A stretch of 64,000 bases of DNA from Sphingomonas sp. 3P27F8 (GCF_005502745.1 NZ_SCNL01000013.1:1-64000), one strand, 5' to 3'; shown: positions 9,432 to 19,049, counted from the stretch's first letter. The notes: generated by a model not told the origin, from the sequence alone. Made by a program: numbers and translations.

Positions 9432-10363
9432 GGCTTGCGATCCTCATAAGCGCGCACGCCGGGCCCCAGCCTGTTCGCTCCCAGCGCCAGCCGATCTCCG
9501 CTGACGTTGGCGACGAACGCCGGGCTCTTGCTCTGCCCCGGCGCAAGCGTGGCGACATTACCGGCGATGCGCAGGCCGGTGGCGGGGTATTTCCGCGCCT
9601 CGGCCGATACGACGATCATGCCTGTCCAATTCTCCTTGTTCGGCCCCTGCACGAAGGTGTTGCGCAGAATTTCGCCCGTTCCTCCTTCGGGCAGGTCGAT
9701 CGCGTAATTGGTCTTGCGTCCCGCGCTGTCGTCAAAACTGTTGTCGTCGATGCGCAAATGCGGGGTGCGCAGCTTGACGTAATGGCCGCCGCGCCCGCGT
9801 TCGAAGCGCGAGTTGGTGACCGATATCTCGCCGGTGTTGGCGAGATAGATGGAATGCGCGCAATCAGGCGTCTCGTCGCACTGGCCGAGGCCGGAGAAGG
9901 TGGAGTGATCGATCAGGATCTGCGTGGCGTCGCCGGTCGCGCCCAGAATACCCTCCTGGCTATCCACGAACATGGAGTTGCGTACCGTAAGGTCGCCGAT
10001 CTCGATGCGGATGCCCGCGCCGTTGCCATCCGGCACGCGGATGTTGCGAAAGACCAGGCCGTCCACAATCGAGGCTTTCCCGCGCAGCACCAGCGCGGCC
10101 TTGCCCTCGCACGCATTCTCGAAGATCGCCTTGCCCGGCTCCGTCGCCTTGAAGGTGACGCGCCCGGCCTGTTGAATCGCACATTCACGATAGATGCCAG
10201 GGGCGATCAGCACGGTGAGATCCTGCCCCCGCCGCGCCATCAGCGCATCCTGCAGGTGTGGAAAGCCCTGGCCCGTCTCCGCAATCGTGAACGGCGCCTG
10301 CGCGGGCGTCGCGGCGGCCGGCAGCAGCGGCGACAGGGCGAGGAGAGCAGCGTGACGGCGCAT
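9428..10363 (-). CDS. Secreted right-handed parallel beta-helix protein
   Basis: The 311-aa protein has a signal peptide (MRRHAALLALSPLLPAAATPAQA) and then repeating short strands typical of pectin-lyase-like beta-helices: repeated I.VRNSMF, ILIDHSTFSG, ISVTNSRFERG, LRIDDNSF, EILRNTFV. This points to a polysaccharide-binding or -cleaving fold, but no catalytic triad can be named, so no reaction is assigned. It ends within the GMC gene stop (convergent, 4-bp overlap). The 190-bp gap upstream is shared with the divergent aldehyde dehydrogenase. Confidence 0.85.
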   Translation of the reverse strand: MRRHAALLALSPLLPAAATPAQAPFTIAETGQGFPHLQDALMARRGQDLTVLIAPGIYRECAIQQAGRVTFKATEPGKAIFENACEGKAALVLRGKASIVDGLVFRNIRVPDGNGAGIRIEIGDLTVRNSMFVDSQEGILGATGDATQILIDHSTFSGLGQCDETPDCAHSIYLANTGEISVTNSRFERGRGGHYVKLRTPHLRIDDNSFDDSAGRKTNYAIDLPEGGTGEILRNTFVQGPNKENWTGMIVVSAEARKYPATGLRIAGNVATLAPGQSKSPAFVANVSGDRLALGANRLGPGVRAYEDRKP

Positions 10364-10554
10364 GCCGGAAGGTTCCTTTCATCGTACCGCGCTTTCTTGC
10401 GCGCGCTCAGGTGACGACGGAAGAGGCTTTGTCAGGCAACACGCGAACGTCCCGTCGCGGTACGGTTGGCGGGCGTCGCGTTTCCTGTTGCAACCTAATC
10501 GACGACAACGCATGAGCATACCGGAATCCCCAAACTTTGCTGGAGAGGCTCGTC

Positions 10555-11979
10555 ATGGAAAGCTACCTGAAGCACTATATCGATGGCGCATGGGTGGAGA
10601 GCGATGGCGGACGGCGCCATGAGGTGATCGACCCGGCCACCGAGCAGCCGTGCACCGAAATCACGCTCGGGACCGCCGCCGATGTCGACAAGGCTGTCGC
10701 CGCCGCGCGCAAGGCCTTCGAGACCTGGTCGCAGACCAGCGTCGACGAGCGTGCCGCGATCCTCGAAAAGATTATCGCGGGCTACAAGGCGCGCATCCCC
10801 GATCTCGCCGCCGCGACCAGTCGCGAGATGGGTGCGCCGATCTCCTTCGCGAACATGGCGCAGGCCCCCGCAGGCCTCGGGCATTTCATGGGCACGCTGG
10901 CCGCGCTGCGCGCGTTCCAGTTTTCCGAACAGATCGGCGCCTCGCGCGTAGTTCACGAGCCGGTCGGTGTCGTTGCGATGATTACGCCGTGGAACTGGCC
11001 ACTCAACCAGATCTGCGCGAAGGTCGCTCCCGCGCTCGCGGCGGGCAACACGATGATCCTGAAGCCATCGGAAGAGGCCCCCGCCAACGCGCTGATCTTT
11101 GCCGAAATCCTGCATGACGCGGGCGTTCCGGCCGGCGTGTTCAATCTGGTCAACGGGGATGGCCCGGGCGTGGGCGCGGCACTGTCTGCACACAAGGGCG
11201 TCGATATGGTGAGTTTCACCGGATCGACCCGCGCGGGCGTTGCCGTCGCCACTGCGGCCGCCGCGACGGTGAAGCGCGTCCATCAGGAGCTCGGCGGCAA
11301 GGCCCCGAACCTCGTGCTCGAGGGCGCGAAGCTGGAGGAAGTGCTCCCGCCGACGCTGGCCGGCGTGATCGCCAATACCGGGCAGAGCTGCATCGCGCCC
11401 ACCCGTCTGCTTGTCCACAAGAGCCAGGCCGACGCCGCGACCGAGGTGGTCAAGGCGATCATGGATGCGACACAGGTCGGCAACCCCGAGGAGCAGGGCG
11501 CGCATATCGGCCCGGTCGTCAACAAGGCGCAGTTCGAGAAGATCCAGGGGCTGATCCAGTCCGCGCTCGACGAAGGCGCACGGCTTGTCACCGGCGGCAC
11601 CGGCCGCCCCGACGGCCGTAATGCGGGCTATTTCGTCAAACCAACCGTGCTCGCGGACGTAACGCCGGAAATGCGCATCTATCGCGAGGAAACCTTCGGC
11701 CCGATCGCGACGATCACCACCTACGACGATCGCGATCAGGCGGTGGAGATGGCCAATGACACCGAATACGGCCTCTCCGCCACGATCTCCGGCGATCCGG
11801 CAGAAGCGGCGAAGATCGCGGGCAAGCTGCGCGCGGGGCTGGTGACGATAAACACCTGGGGCCCAACCCCGGGAACCGCGTTTGGCGGCTACAAGCAATC
11901 GGGTAACGGGCGCGAGGGCGGCAAGTTCGGGCTCACCGATTTCATGGAAGTCAAAACGATCGTCGGCGAACCAGCCTGA
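10555..11979 (+). CDS. NAD(P)-dependent aldehyde dehydrogenase
   Basis: Oxidises an aldehyde to the acid with NAD(P)+. It has 474 aa. Key residues: oxyanion Asn147 in ITPWNWPLNQI, general base Glu245 in HQELGGKAPNLVL, nucleophile Cys279 in NTGQSCIAPTR, and the C-terminal ETFGPI motif. The start is the ATG at 10555 with GGAGAGG upstream; an in-frame codon at 10537 would precede that ribosome site. With the nearby GMC dehydrogenase and two CoA ligases it fits an alcohol-aldehyde-acid-CoA route. It is followed by a strong terminator, so it may be a separate transcript. Confidence 0.94.
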   Translation: MESYLKHYIDGAWVESDGGRRHEVIDPATEQPCTEITLGTAADVDKAVAAARKAFETWSQTSVDERAAILEKIIAGYKARIPDLAAATSREMGAPISFANMAQAPAGLGHFMGTLAALRAFQFSEQIGASRVVHEPVGVVAMITPWNWPLNQICAKVAPALAAGNTMILKPSEEAPANALIFAEILHDAGVPAGVFNLVNGDGPGVGAALSAHKGVDMVSFTGSTRAGVAVATAAAATVKRVHQELGGKAPNLVLEGAKLEEVLPPTLAGVIANTGQSCIAPTRLLVHKSQADAATEVVKAIMDATQVGNPEEQGAHIGPVVNKAQFEKIQGLIQSALDEGARLVTGGTGRPDGRNAGYFVKPTVLADVTPEMRIYREETFGPIATITTYDDRDQAVEMANDTEYGLSATISGDPAEAAKIAGKLRAGLVTINTWGPTPGTAFGGYKQSGNGREGGKFGLTDFMEVKTIVGEPA

Positions 11980-11994
11980 GCCTTCATCCCCACG

Positions 11995-12026
11995 GGGCGC
12001 CGCAATAAACGGCGCCCTTCTTTTTT
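11995..12026 (+). terminator. Rho-independent terminator after aldehyde dehydrogenase
   Basis: Perfect 8-bp stem GGGCGCCG/CGGCGCCC (11995-12002 with 12010-12017), a 7-base loop, then TTCTTTTTT. A classic intrinsic terminator 16 bp after the stop codon. Confidence 0.9.
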
Positions 12027-12045
12027 GCTCGAAGGAGAGCACGGC

Positions 12046-12345
12046 ATGATCGTATCGGTCGTCTATCCCAATCACGAAGGCGCGCGGTTCGACAGCGCTT
12101 ATTATCGCGATCACCACGCCCAGTTGGCGGACGAGATCTGGAGCCCCGAGCGGATCGAATTGATCGAGGGTCAGCCGATGGGCGGGGTGCCGAGCCCGTT
12201 CGCGCTCATCGCGCATTTCCACTTCGCGTCGCCCGAGGCGCTTGGCGAGGCGATGGCCACGCCGCGGCGCGGAGAACTGCAGGCCGATGTCGCGAAGTTC
12301 ACGGACATCACGCCGCAGGTGATGATCGGTACTAAGCTGGCGTGA
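12046..12345 (+). CDS. EthD-family protein
   Basis: Small dimeric alpha/beta-barrel (ferredoxin-like) protein of 99 aa. The N-terminal MIVSVVYPNHEGARFDSAYY and the paired His of RDHHAQLADE are EthD hallmarks; the end PQVMIGTKL also matches. EthD family members support ring or ether degradation or act as small oxygenase/isomerase-like proteins, and the exact role here is unknown. AAGGAGAG precedes the ATG at 12046, so the longer frame from 12025 is not used. It sits between two terminators and is probably a single-gene transcript, possibly part of the catabolic block. Confidence 0.85.
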   Translation: MIVSVVYPNHEGARFDSAYYRDHHAQLADEIWSPERIELIEGQPMGGVPSPFALIAHFHFASPEALGEAMATPRRGELQADVAKFTDITPQVMIGTKLA

Positions 12346-12356
12346 GATCGGGGGGG

Positions 12357-12375
12357 GGGCGGCTCGCAGCCGCCC
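12357..12375. terminator. Hairpin between convergent ethD-like gene and tamB
   Basis: Stem GGGCGGCT/AGCCGCCC with a CGC loop between two convergent genes; no clear T-run follows. The left arm is part of a run of ten G (12350-12359). Confidence 0.65.
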
Positions 12376-12381
12376 TGCCAC

Positions 12382-15300
12382 TCAATAATCCTTGGAGACG
12401 CGCACATTGGCGCTTTGCCGCCCGAGGGTCGAGATGCTGGACAACAGCGACAGCCAGCGCGTCACCTGATATTCGATCCGCGTCGCGGAATAGCCCTGCC
12501 CATCGGTGATGATCTCCGCATAGAGCTTGCGCGTCACATATTTGCCCGCAGCGATCGATGTCTGTTGTCCGGCCTGCGGATCGGCAGGAAGGATGCGCAG
12601 CCGGTCAAGCCCGGCCGCGCGCCGGACCGCGTTGATCGGATTCAGCCCCCCGCTGCCATCCTTCAGCGCCGCCACCGCCGCCGCGAGCTGCAACGCCTCC
12701 GGCGCGGACAGGCTTGTGATCGACGTGCCGAAGAGAAGGCGCGAGAGCAGCTCGTCCTGCGGCAGCGCGGGCGTGCTGGTGAAGCTGATTTCCGGCTTTT
12801 GCGCGACACCGGTCACACGGATGGTGGCGTTCAGGTTCGTCGAATCCGCATTCGCCTCGATATCGAGAGCTGGGTTGGCCGGTACTTCTCCGCCGAACCG
12901 GATCACCCCGCGCGCCAGCTGGAATTCGCGGCCCGCGAATTCATAATTGCCCCGCACGAGATCGGCGCGGCCGGTGATCGCCGGGTTGTCCGGTGCGCCG
13001 CCGATCTTGAGGTCGGCTGACCATTCGCTCGACAGACCAAGGCCGCTGACCATCAACTGGCCCGGCGCTCGGGCGTGCACATCGAGCCGCCATGGCGTAG
13101 GGCGCGCTTCATCTTCCTCGCCGCCGCCCGGCAGGTTGATCTCGCGTACCTTGAGCGCTGGCACCGCGCTGGCCGCCGTCGCCTGCCCAAGCCGGTAGCG
13201 GCTGCGATCGAGCACAACATCGCCGGAAATCAGCCCGCCCGCCCCGCTCGAATGAAAGCGCAGCGGGCCAGTGACGGTCGCGGCGATATCGTCGCGGTTG
13301 ATGAGCATCGCGCGGCGCGCGTCGAGCACCAGATCGAGACCGATCCCCGCATCGGTCGAAAAATCGAACTGGCCGCTACCGGTCACGCGCCCGCCCTTGC
13401 CAGCATCGGCGGCGAATTGCTGGATCTGGAGGCGCGATCCCTGGAAGGCCCCCGCCGCCTGAACGTTGGTGAGCACGGTTCCGGTCGTCGCGCTTTCGAT
13501 CCGCGCACCGTTGGCGCGCAGCATCCCCCGGATCGAGGGATCGGACACGCGACCCGACACGTCCGCGCCGATCGCCACCGGGCCGGAGATCGCAAGCATC
13601 TCGACGCCGCTCAGCCGCCATAACGTATCGGCCGGCCCGTTGTAGCGCAGTTGCGCGGAAAGGCCCGCGCCCATCAGTCGCTGCGCTATATCGCCCTGTC
13701 CCAGCGGCGACAGCAGCGCCTGCGCGCGACCGATCGTCTGCCCGCCCGATGCCATCACGGCGCGGACCCCTGCCTTTTCGGCGGAGAGGACGCCCGCAAT
13801 GCCGATGTCGATCGGCTTGGAGGAGGCGAACAGGCCGGCGCGGGTGAGGCCGCGCACCGTTAGATCCGCCCGCCCGTTCGGCGCGCCATCGCCGCGGATC
13901 GCATAATGCACGCTGCCCGACGCGCTGCCGCCAAGCGCGAGACCCGGATAGCCGATGTCGAGGAGCGACAACGGCATACGCGCAAGTGTCGCCTCGATCT
14001 CAGTGGAATCGTCCCCGAACTGGCCAGATAACGTCGCCTCGCCGCCCGCAAAGCCAAGTCGCATCGGCGCAAGCCGCCACGCATTGCCCGCTCGCGTAAC
14101 CACCGCCGGCTCGAGCAGCTTAAGTTGCCGGCGATCTACCGTTCCCGCGGCGGTGATACGATAGCTGTCAGGCGTTACGGCGATGACGCTGCTGATATCA
14201 AAGGCCCGCCCGCGCGCCGCCGATATCTGTGCGCGAATCTCGCCTGTACCGCCACGCAGATGCGCATTGCCCGCAAAGCGCCCGATCGACAGCCTGCCGC
14301 GCTGAAATCCTCCGCCATTGGCGCTTGCTTCGATCGATGACCCCGCGGGATCAAGCAGCGCGACTAGATCGAGATGCGCGACACGCACCGAGACGCGATC
14401 CCCGAGTTTCGCTCGGCGTGCATCGATATGCGCCTCCACGCGCTGCACCGCGCCGGCCGGTCGGAGTAGGAGCTCTCCGGAAAGACCGCCGCCATCCAGC
14501 GCCAGCCGGCCGGCGAGACCGCCCTCGACGATATCGAGAGCGCCTACCGCACGCGTCCCGCTCACGTCGATCCGGGCGAAAGCGATCTGCGCGTTTCTGC
14601 CGGGCGGTAACAGGATATTTCCCGCCGCCTCGAACGGGCCGAGCCGCGACCCGCCGGCGGCGACGAAAGCGAAGCCGCCGACGCTTGGATCGAGATGCGC
14701 GCGCACCTGCCTCAGCCCCATCGCCTCGTTCGGGGCAGCCAGCACCAGATCGATCGTTGGCTTCTCGATCTGGCCATCGAGCTTTAGCGTCAGCGGGCCA
14801 TAGCTTTTCTGAGTCCCACGCCCCTCGAAGACGAACGTGCCATCGCGGCGACGAAGCCCGGTGCCGACAAGGCGCAGCGACGGGGCGGTAAGAACGAGGT
14901 TGGTGAAATGCATCACCCCATCGGGCGTCCGCTCCAGCGCGGTCTGGATGCGCGGCAGCCCGCCTGCGATACCGCGGAAGAAGCCGTTGTCGAGCCGCAC
15001 CATCCGCGCCTCCCCGCGTCCGATGACGCGGGTGCCATGGCCACCCGGCCCCGGCGCGACGCGCAGCACGGAGGCTACGTCCACCACGCCGAGCCCGGGG
15101 ATGAGATAGCGCCCCAGTGCGCCGTTGACGCCGATCTGATACTGGCCGTTCGCCAGATCCAGCAACAGATTGACCCGCCCGGACAGCTTGTCTGACCTCA
15201 CACGCAGATCGTCGCCGGTGACGAGGCGACTGGTGACGCGCAGCACGCCATCGACGGAAAGATTGCGCAATATGCCCCCGGCTACATCTCCCACGCCCGT

Positions 15301-16500
15301 CACACGCGCGGCGGTGAAATGCACCGGCAGGCCGAGCGGCGATCGGGAGAACCGCCCCTTCCCCGCCGCCCGCGCCTGTTCGAAACCGGTATCGTCAAAG
15401 GCGAAGCGGGTGGCGATGAGGCGGTAATCGAACGCGGCGGTGGCGAACGCACCCTCAAGCACGGCGCGCAGTTCCATGTCACGCGCCGTCATGTTCGGAA
15501 ACAATGCGGCAGGTTTGAGCAGCCGCGCGCGGATGCGGACGTAACGAAACGCGCTGGCGCCGAGATCGATCGTGCCGGCAGTGTCGATCGCCAGCGCCGC
15601 GGACCGGAGCGCCAGATTGCCCGCCAGGCGCCGGTCGGTGAGCGTCGCGCCGCCGTTCACGGTGACGCGCGGCGCGGTGAGCCGTTGCAGTTTGCCGCCA
15701 AAAACCACCGAGGGGACGAGATCGCCCGTGAGCGTGTATGCGCCCTTCCGATTGCCGAGCGAGAGATCGATCACCCGCTCGCCGCCCGCATCGGCGCGCG
15801 CCTCGCCGTCCCACCTCGCCCAGCTTCCCGAGCCTGACACGTCAAGCCGCAGCGGCTTGCGAATGTCGGTGAGCCGCGCGAGCAGACCATCTTTCACGCC
15901 GCGCGCGCGGACGGCGATATCGAACCTGTCGCGATCCGGCTCGGCATCGATATTCAGCCGAAGCGCGTCGCTGCCCTCGATCACCGCCGACAGATCGACC
16001 ATTGCGCGACCGGCGTGAATATCCGCCCGCCCCAGGATGCGGCCATAGCGCGCCACCCCCGTCACCCGCCGATCGACGATCATCCGGTCGACCGTCAGCC
16101 GGCCGATGCGGATATCGAAATCGGGGAGCAGCGGCCCCTGCTTCGCGCTGGGGCGGGTGCGCGGCCATTTGGCGAGAGTGGCGACAGGCACATCGAGCGC
16201 GGTGATGTCGAGCCTGTTGTTGAACCAGCGCAGCGGCGACCAATCCAGCCGTGCGACAGGCGCGGAAAATACCAGCCCATCGAGATCATGGACGCGCACG
16301 TCGCGCAGTATCGCGCGACCGTAAAGCGAGCCGTCGATCCGCCCCACCGTGAAACGCAGCCCGCTGGGCGTGCGCACCGCGGCGATGCGATCGGCGACCC
16401 AGCGATGGCCCATGTCGGTGTCGACGACCAGTATCGCGGCGGCGAAGATCGCCAGCGCCGCCGCTGCGATCCCTGCGATCCACCGGGTCGCACGCCTCAA
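12382..16500 (-). CDS. tamB: Translocation and assembly module protein TamB
   Basis: Giant inner-membrane-anchored, AsmA-like protein that spans the periplasm and works with TamA in outer-membrane assembly and lipid transport. It has 1372 aa. One N-terminal transmembrane helix (WIAGIAAAALAIFAAAILVV, residues 8-27) is followed by hundreds of residues of repeating beta-strand sequence. The C-terminal DUF490/TamB domain includes LPQDELLSRLLFGTSI, GKYVTRKLYAEI and a final Tyr. The start is a TTG that overlaps the tamA stop as TTGA; the next Met is residue 30, inside or after the membrane helix. It is coupled to tamA directly upstream. Confidence 0.92.
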   Translation of the reverse strand: MRRATRWIAGIAAAALAIFAAAILVVDTDMGHRWVADRIAAVRTPSGLRFTVGRIDGSLYGRAILRDVRVHDLDGLVFSAPVARLDWSPLRWFNNRLDITALDVPVATLAKWPRTRPSAKQGPLLPDFDIRIGRLTVDRMIVDRRVTGVARYGRILGRADIHAGRAMVDLSAVIEGSDALRLNIDAEPDRDRFDIAVRARGVKDGLLARLTDIRKPLRLDVSGSGSWARWDGEARADAGGERVIDLSLGNRKGAYTLTGDLVPSVVFGGKLQRLTAPRVTVNGGATLTDRRLAGNLALRSAALAIDTAGTIDLGASAFRYVRIRARLLKPAALFPNMTARDMELRAVLEGAFATAAFDYRLIATRFAFDDTGFEQARAAGKGRFSRSPLGLPVHFTAARVTGVGDVAGGILRNLSVDGVLRVTSRLVTGDDLRVRSDKLSGRVNLLLDLANGQYQIGVNGALGRYLIPGLGVVDVASVLRVAPGPGGHGTRVIGRGEARMVRLDNGFFRGIAGGLPRIQTALERTPDGVMHFTNLVLTAPSLRLVGTGLRRRDGTFVFEGRGTQKSYGPLTLKLDGQIEKPTIDLVLAAPNEAMGLRQVRAHLDPSVGGFAFVAAGGSRLGPFEAAGNILLPPGRNAQIAFARIDVSGTRAVGALDIVEGGLAGRLALDGGGLSGELLLRPAGAVQRVEAHIDARRAKLGDRVSVRVAHLDLVALLDPAGSSIEASANGGGFQRGRLSIGRFAGNAHLRGGTGEIRAQISAARGRAFDISSVIAVTPDSYRITAAGTVDRRQLKLLEPAVVTRAGNAWRLAPMRLGFAGGEATLSGQFGDDSTEIEATLARMPLSLLDIGYPGLALGGSASGSVHYAIRGDGAPNGRADLTVRGLTRAGLFASSKPIDIGIAGVLSAEKAGVRAVMASGGQTIGRAQALLSPLGQGDIAQRLMGAGLSAQLRYNGPADTLWRLSGVEMLAISGPVAIGADVSGRVSDPSIRGMLRANGARIESATTGTVLTNVQAAGAFQGSRLQIQQFAADAGKGGRVTGSGQFDFSTDAGIGLDLVLDARRAMLINRDDIAATVTGPLRFHSSGAGGLISGDVVLDRSRYRLGQATAASAVPALKVREINLPGGGEEDEARPTPWRLDVHARAPGQLMVSGLGLSSEWSADLKIGGAPDNPAITGRADLVRGNYEFAGREFQLARGVIRFGGEVPANPALDIEANADSTNLNATIRVTGVAQKPEISFTSTPALPQDELLSRLLFGTSITSLSAPEALQLAAAVAALKDGSGGLNPINAVRRAAGLDRLRILPADPQAGQQTSIAAGKYVTRKLYAEIITDGQGYSATRIEYQVTRWLSLLSSISTLGRQSANVRVSKDY

Positions 16501-18452
16501 AATGCCTGCCCCAGCGAGACGTACACGGCGACGCGCGAATCGCCCTTCTGCGGGTTTAGCGGCGTGCCGACATCCAGGCGGATCGGGCCGAAATTGGAAT
16601 AATAGCGCACGCCTAATCCGGCGCCGTATTGCAGCGCAGTGAACTTGGGCAGCGGCGAGGTGTAGATGTTGCCGGCATCGAAGAACGGCACGATGCCGAA
16701 GCTGCCGCCGACCTTCAACCGCGCTTCGATCGAGAATTCCGTTAGACTGCGCCCGCCGATCGGATCGTTGTTTGGATCACGTGGGCCGATCGCCTGATAG
16801 CCGTAGCCGCGCACCGATGCGCCGCCGCCGGCATAGAAGCGCCGCGACGGCGCGATCGCGTCACGCGGGGCGCCGACGATCGTGCCGAGCCGTACCCGTC
16901 CGGCGAGCACCAGCTTGTCGGCGAGCGGCGTATAGGCGCTGGCGTCGATCTGGGTGCGGGCATAGCCGAACGCCTGACCGAGCAGCGACAGCTCCGGGCT
17001 GAGCCGGCCACCGAGCCGGTAGCCGGTGGTTGGGTTGAGGAGATCGTCCGAGCCGTCATAAACGAGGCTCAGCGGCAGCGCGGCGATATAATAGGTGCGG
17101 CGGCGCGGCTGCCCGGTGGAGGCGATCACGTCGCGTTCGTCTGTGCTGACCAGCTCCGCACCGATCGACCATGTCCACGCCTTCTGAAAAAAGATATTGG
17201 TCTGCCGCTCCAACGAGCCGGAGATCGAGAAGGTATCGGCGATATAGGCCAGCCGCTCGGTGTGAGAGAGCGCGACCTGCCCGGTCAGCACGCGATCGCG
17301 CCCCTCGAAATTGTTGCGGCGATAGGTGATCTGCGCAAGCTGTTCCTGAGTCCCAAGTACGCCGCGCAGAATGATCGCGCCTTCGGGGGGGAAGAAGTTG
17401 CGATGCGTCCAGCTTACCTCCGCGCGCGCCCCCTCACCGGTGCCATAGCCGAGTTCGCCCGCGATCGTGCGAGGTGGAGCTGGCTGAAGCGTGACATCCA
17501 CATCGACGATATCGGGCGCGGCGCCCGGCACCGGCTTCACTACGGCACTGGAAACCAGGCTTGTCTGGATCAGCGCGCGCTTCAGATCATCGAGGCCGGG
17601 GGCGTAATATTGCTCGCCGGGCTGGAAGCGCGCGATCTCCTGCACATGCTTGGCGTCGAACACGCGATTGTTCGCGTTGACCCGGAAGCGCCCGAATCTG
17701 CGCGCGCGGCCGGGATCGACTTTCAGATCGAGCGTCGCGGTGCGCGCAGTGCGATCAACGGTAACCTCGGGATCGCCGATCTTGGCGAACGGGAAACCCT
17801 GTTTGCCGGCCTGTTCGGTCAACCGCGCCTGTGCCGCGGCGATCGCGTCGGCGTTGACGGGATCGTTCTGCTTGACGCCGAACGCATCAGTAAGCGCGGC
17901 CGACCTGTCGCCCGCCGCCGCCATCCCATCGATCGTCACGGTAGCGAGGCGATAAAGCTGGCCCGGTGTGGCGGACAGCACCACCACCGGCTTGCCGGCG
18001 CCGGCATCCACGCTGGTTTGAACGCGCGCGTCATAATAGCCCTCGCCGCGCAGGAGCGCGACAAGCAACGTGGCGTCCTCCCGCGCGCGCCGATCGAGCT
18101 GGGCGGCATTGGCCGGCTCCCCGTCATGCTGATCGAGCACCGAAAGTTCGGCGAAGCGCTGCCGCAGCAAGGAGGACGCAACGTTATCGATCCCCTCGAT
18201 GCGATAAGCGTAGCGCGTTTCGGCAACAACGTTTGCCGCCTCGGGCGCGGTATCTGCCGGCGCCTTGGCGAGATCGGGCCACGCCACGCCAATATCGGGC
18301 ATCGGTGAAAGCGGTGCGTCCGGATCGAGCATGTCGCTCGCGCCGACAGGCGGCGTGACCGAAAGCGTTTCGGGCATGGGTGTTCGTTGCTGTGCCGCGG
18401 CGGGCGGCACGGCGAGGATCGCGACCAGTAATGCGGCGCCTCGCCGAACCAT
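16497..18452 (-). CDS. tamA: Autotransporter assembly complex protein TamA (Omp85 family)
   Basis: Outer-membrane Omp85 barrel partner of TamB. The ATG at 18452 gives a signal peptide (MVRRGAALLVAILAVPPAAAQ); the longer frame starts with a TTG at 18488 and would put 12 residues before it. POTRA-like repeats occupy the first half, e.g. LLRGEGYYDARVQ and LDDLKRALIQTSLVSSA. The C-terminal barrel has ASVRGYGYQAIGPRD (the VRGY-like loop motif of Omp85) and ends in the barrel-targeting aromatic residue of VSLGQAF. About 651 aa. The order tamA-tamB with a 4-bp overlap matches alphaproteobacterial tam loci. Confidence 0.92.
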   Translation of the reverse strand: MVRRGAALLVAILAVPPAAAQQRTPMPETLSVTPPVGASDMLDPDAPLSPMPDIGVAWPDLAKAPADTAPEAANVVAETRYAYRIEGIDNVASSLLRQRFAELSVLDQHDGEPANAAQLDRRAREDATLLVALLRGEGYYDARVQTSVDAGAGKPVVVLSATPGQLYRLATVTIDGMAAAGDRSAALTDAFGVKQNDPVNADAIAAAQARLTEQAGKQGFPFAKIGDPEVTVDRTARTATLDLKVDPGRARRFGRFRVNANNRVFDAKHVQEIARFQPGEQYYAPGLDDLKRALIQTSLVSSAVVKPVPGAAPDIVDVDVTLQPAPPRTIAGELGYGTGEGARAEVSWTHRNFFPPEGAIILRGVLGTQEQLAQITYRRNNFEGRDRVLTGQVALSHTERLAYIADTFSISGSLERQTNIFFQKAWTWSIGAELVSTDERDVIASTGQPRRRTYYIAALPLSLVYDGSDDLLNPTTGYRLGGRLSPELSLLGQAFGYARTQIDASAYTPLADKLVLAGRVRLGTIVGAPRDAIAPSRRFYAGGGASVRGYGYQAIGPRDPNNDPIGGRSLTEFSIEARLKVGGSFGIVPFFDAGNIYTSPLPKFTALQYGAGLGVRYYSNFGPIRLDVGTPLNPQKGDSRVAVYVSLGQAF

Positions 18453-18506
18453 CTCAGCCTGATAGCGCGCGATCCCGCCGCGCGACAATGGTGTCGCCGC
18501 TAGGCC

Positions 18507-18719
18507 CTAGTGAATCGTGCCCACCACGCGGTCAGCCGCGAGCAGCTCAACCAGCCGCTCGATCTGGCGCCAGTGACAGAAGTGGATGTGATTGCCGATA
18601 TCCCTGCTGCGATCGGCGCGCGCGGCGGCCTCGTCGGCAGCGGCGCGGCCATGGGTGACGAGCAGCGCCTCGGCATCGGCGAGCGTCGTACGCCCGGCTA
18701 CATAAGGGAAGTTTTCCAT
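18507..18719 (-). CDS. Small conserved hypothetical protein
   Basis: A 70-aa protein without signal peptide or membrane helix. Its C-terminal half (SRDIGNHIHFCHWRQIERLV) reads like a short amphipathic-helix protein of sphingomonad type, but I cannot name the family. GGGAG lies about 7 bases before the ATG, which supports it as a real gene. It is upstream of tamA on the same strand with a 54-bp gap and could be co-transcribed. The function is unknown. Confidence 0.6.
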   Translation of the reverse strand: MENFPYVAGRTTLADAEALLVTHGRAAADEAAARADRSRDIGNHIHFCHWRQIERLVELLAADRVVGTIH

Positions 18720-18834
18720 GCGGCGCTCCCATTGCGCGCGCGCCGCCTAAGACTCCGTTCGGAAAGAGCCTTTCCAAAGCGTTTAGCGATCCGGGCACTG
18801 GCATCGTGACGCGCGACATGCCAAGGCGCGAGCC

Positions 18835-19011
18835 ATGCCAGCCGAAAAACCCGCACGCCCTTCCGCCGCCGGCGGCTTCCTGATCGCCAGCGGCGTGCTC
18901 GGCGGCGCGATCCTCGGCTTCGCCGCAGGTCAGCCAACGATTGGGTTGCTGATCGGGCTGACAATTGGGATCGGCGTGTCGATCGCGCTGTGGCTGAGGG
19001 ATCGCGGCTAG
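18835..19011 (+). CDS. Small two-helix membrane protein
   Basis: A 58-aa ORF. A basic, proline-rich N-terminus (MPAEKPARPSAAGG) leads into a glycine-rich hydrophobic hairpin: FLIASGVLGGAILGFAAG, then IGLLIGLTIGIGVSIALWL, ending in RDRG. This is a coherent two-transmembrane pattern with strong codon-position bias, so it is probably expressed. The ribosome site is weak (AAGG about 12 bases upstream). It is an isolated plus-strand gene between minus-strand genes; function unknown. Confidence 0.6.
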   Translation: MPAEKPARPSAAGGFLIASGVLGGAILGFAAGQPTIGLLIGLTIGIGVSIALWLRDRG

Positions 19012-19049
19012 GCGACCGCGGGCGCCGCAGTGCGGTACCCAGCGCATCT

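Noticed and set aside
10495..12381. 628-aa open frame antisense to aldehyde dehydrogenase and the EthD-like gene
   Set aside because: Same mirror artefact; it crosses a strong plus-strand terminator and two real genes.
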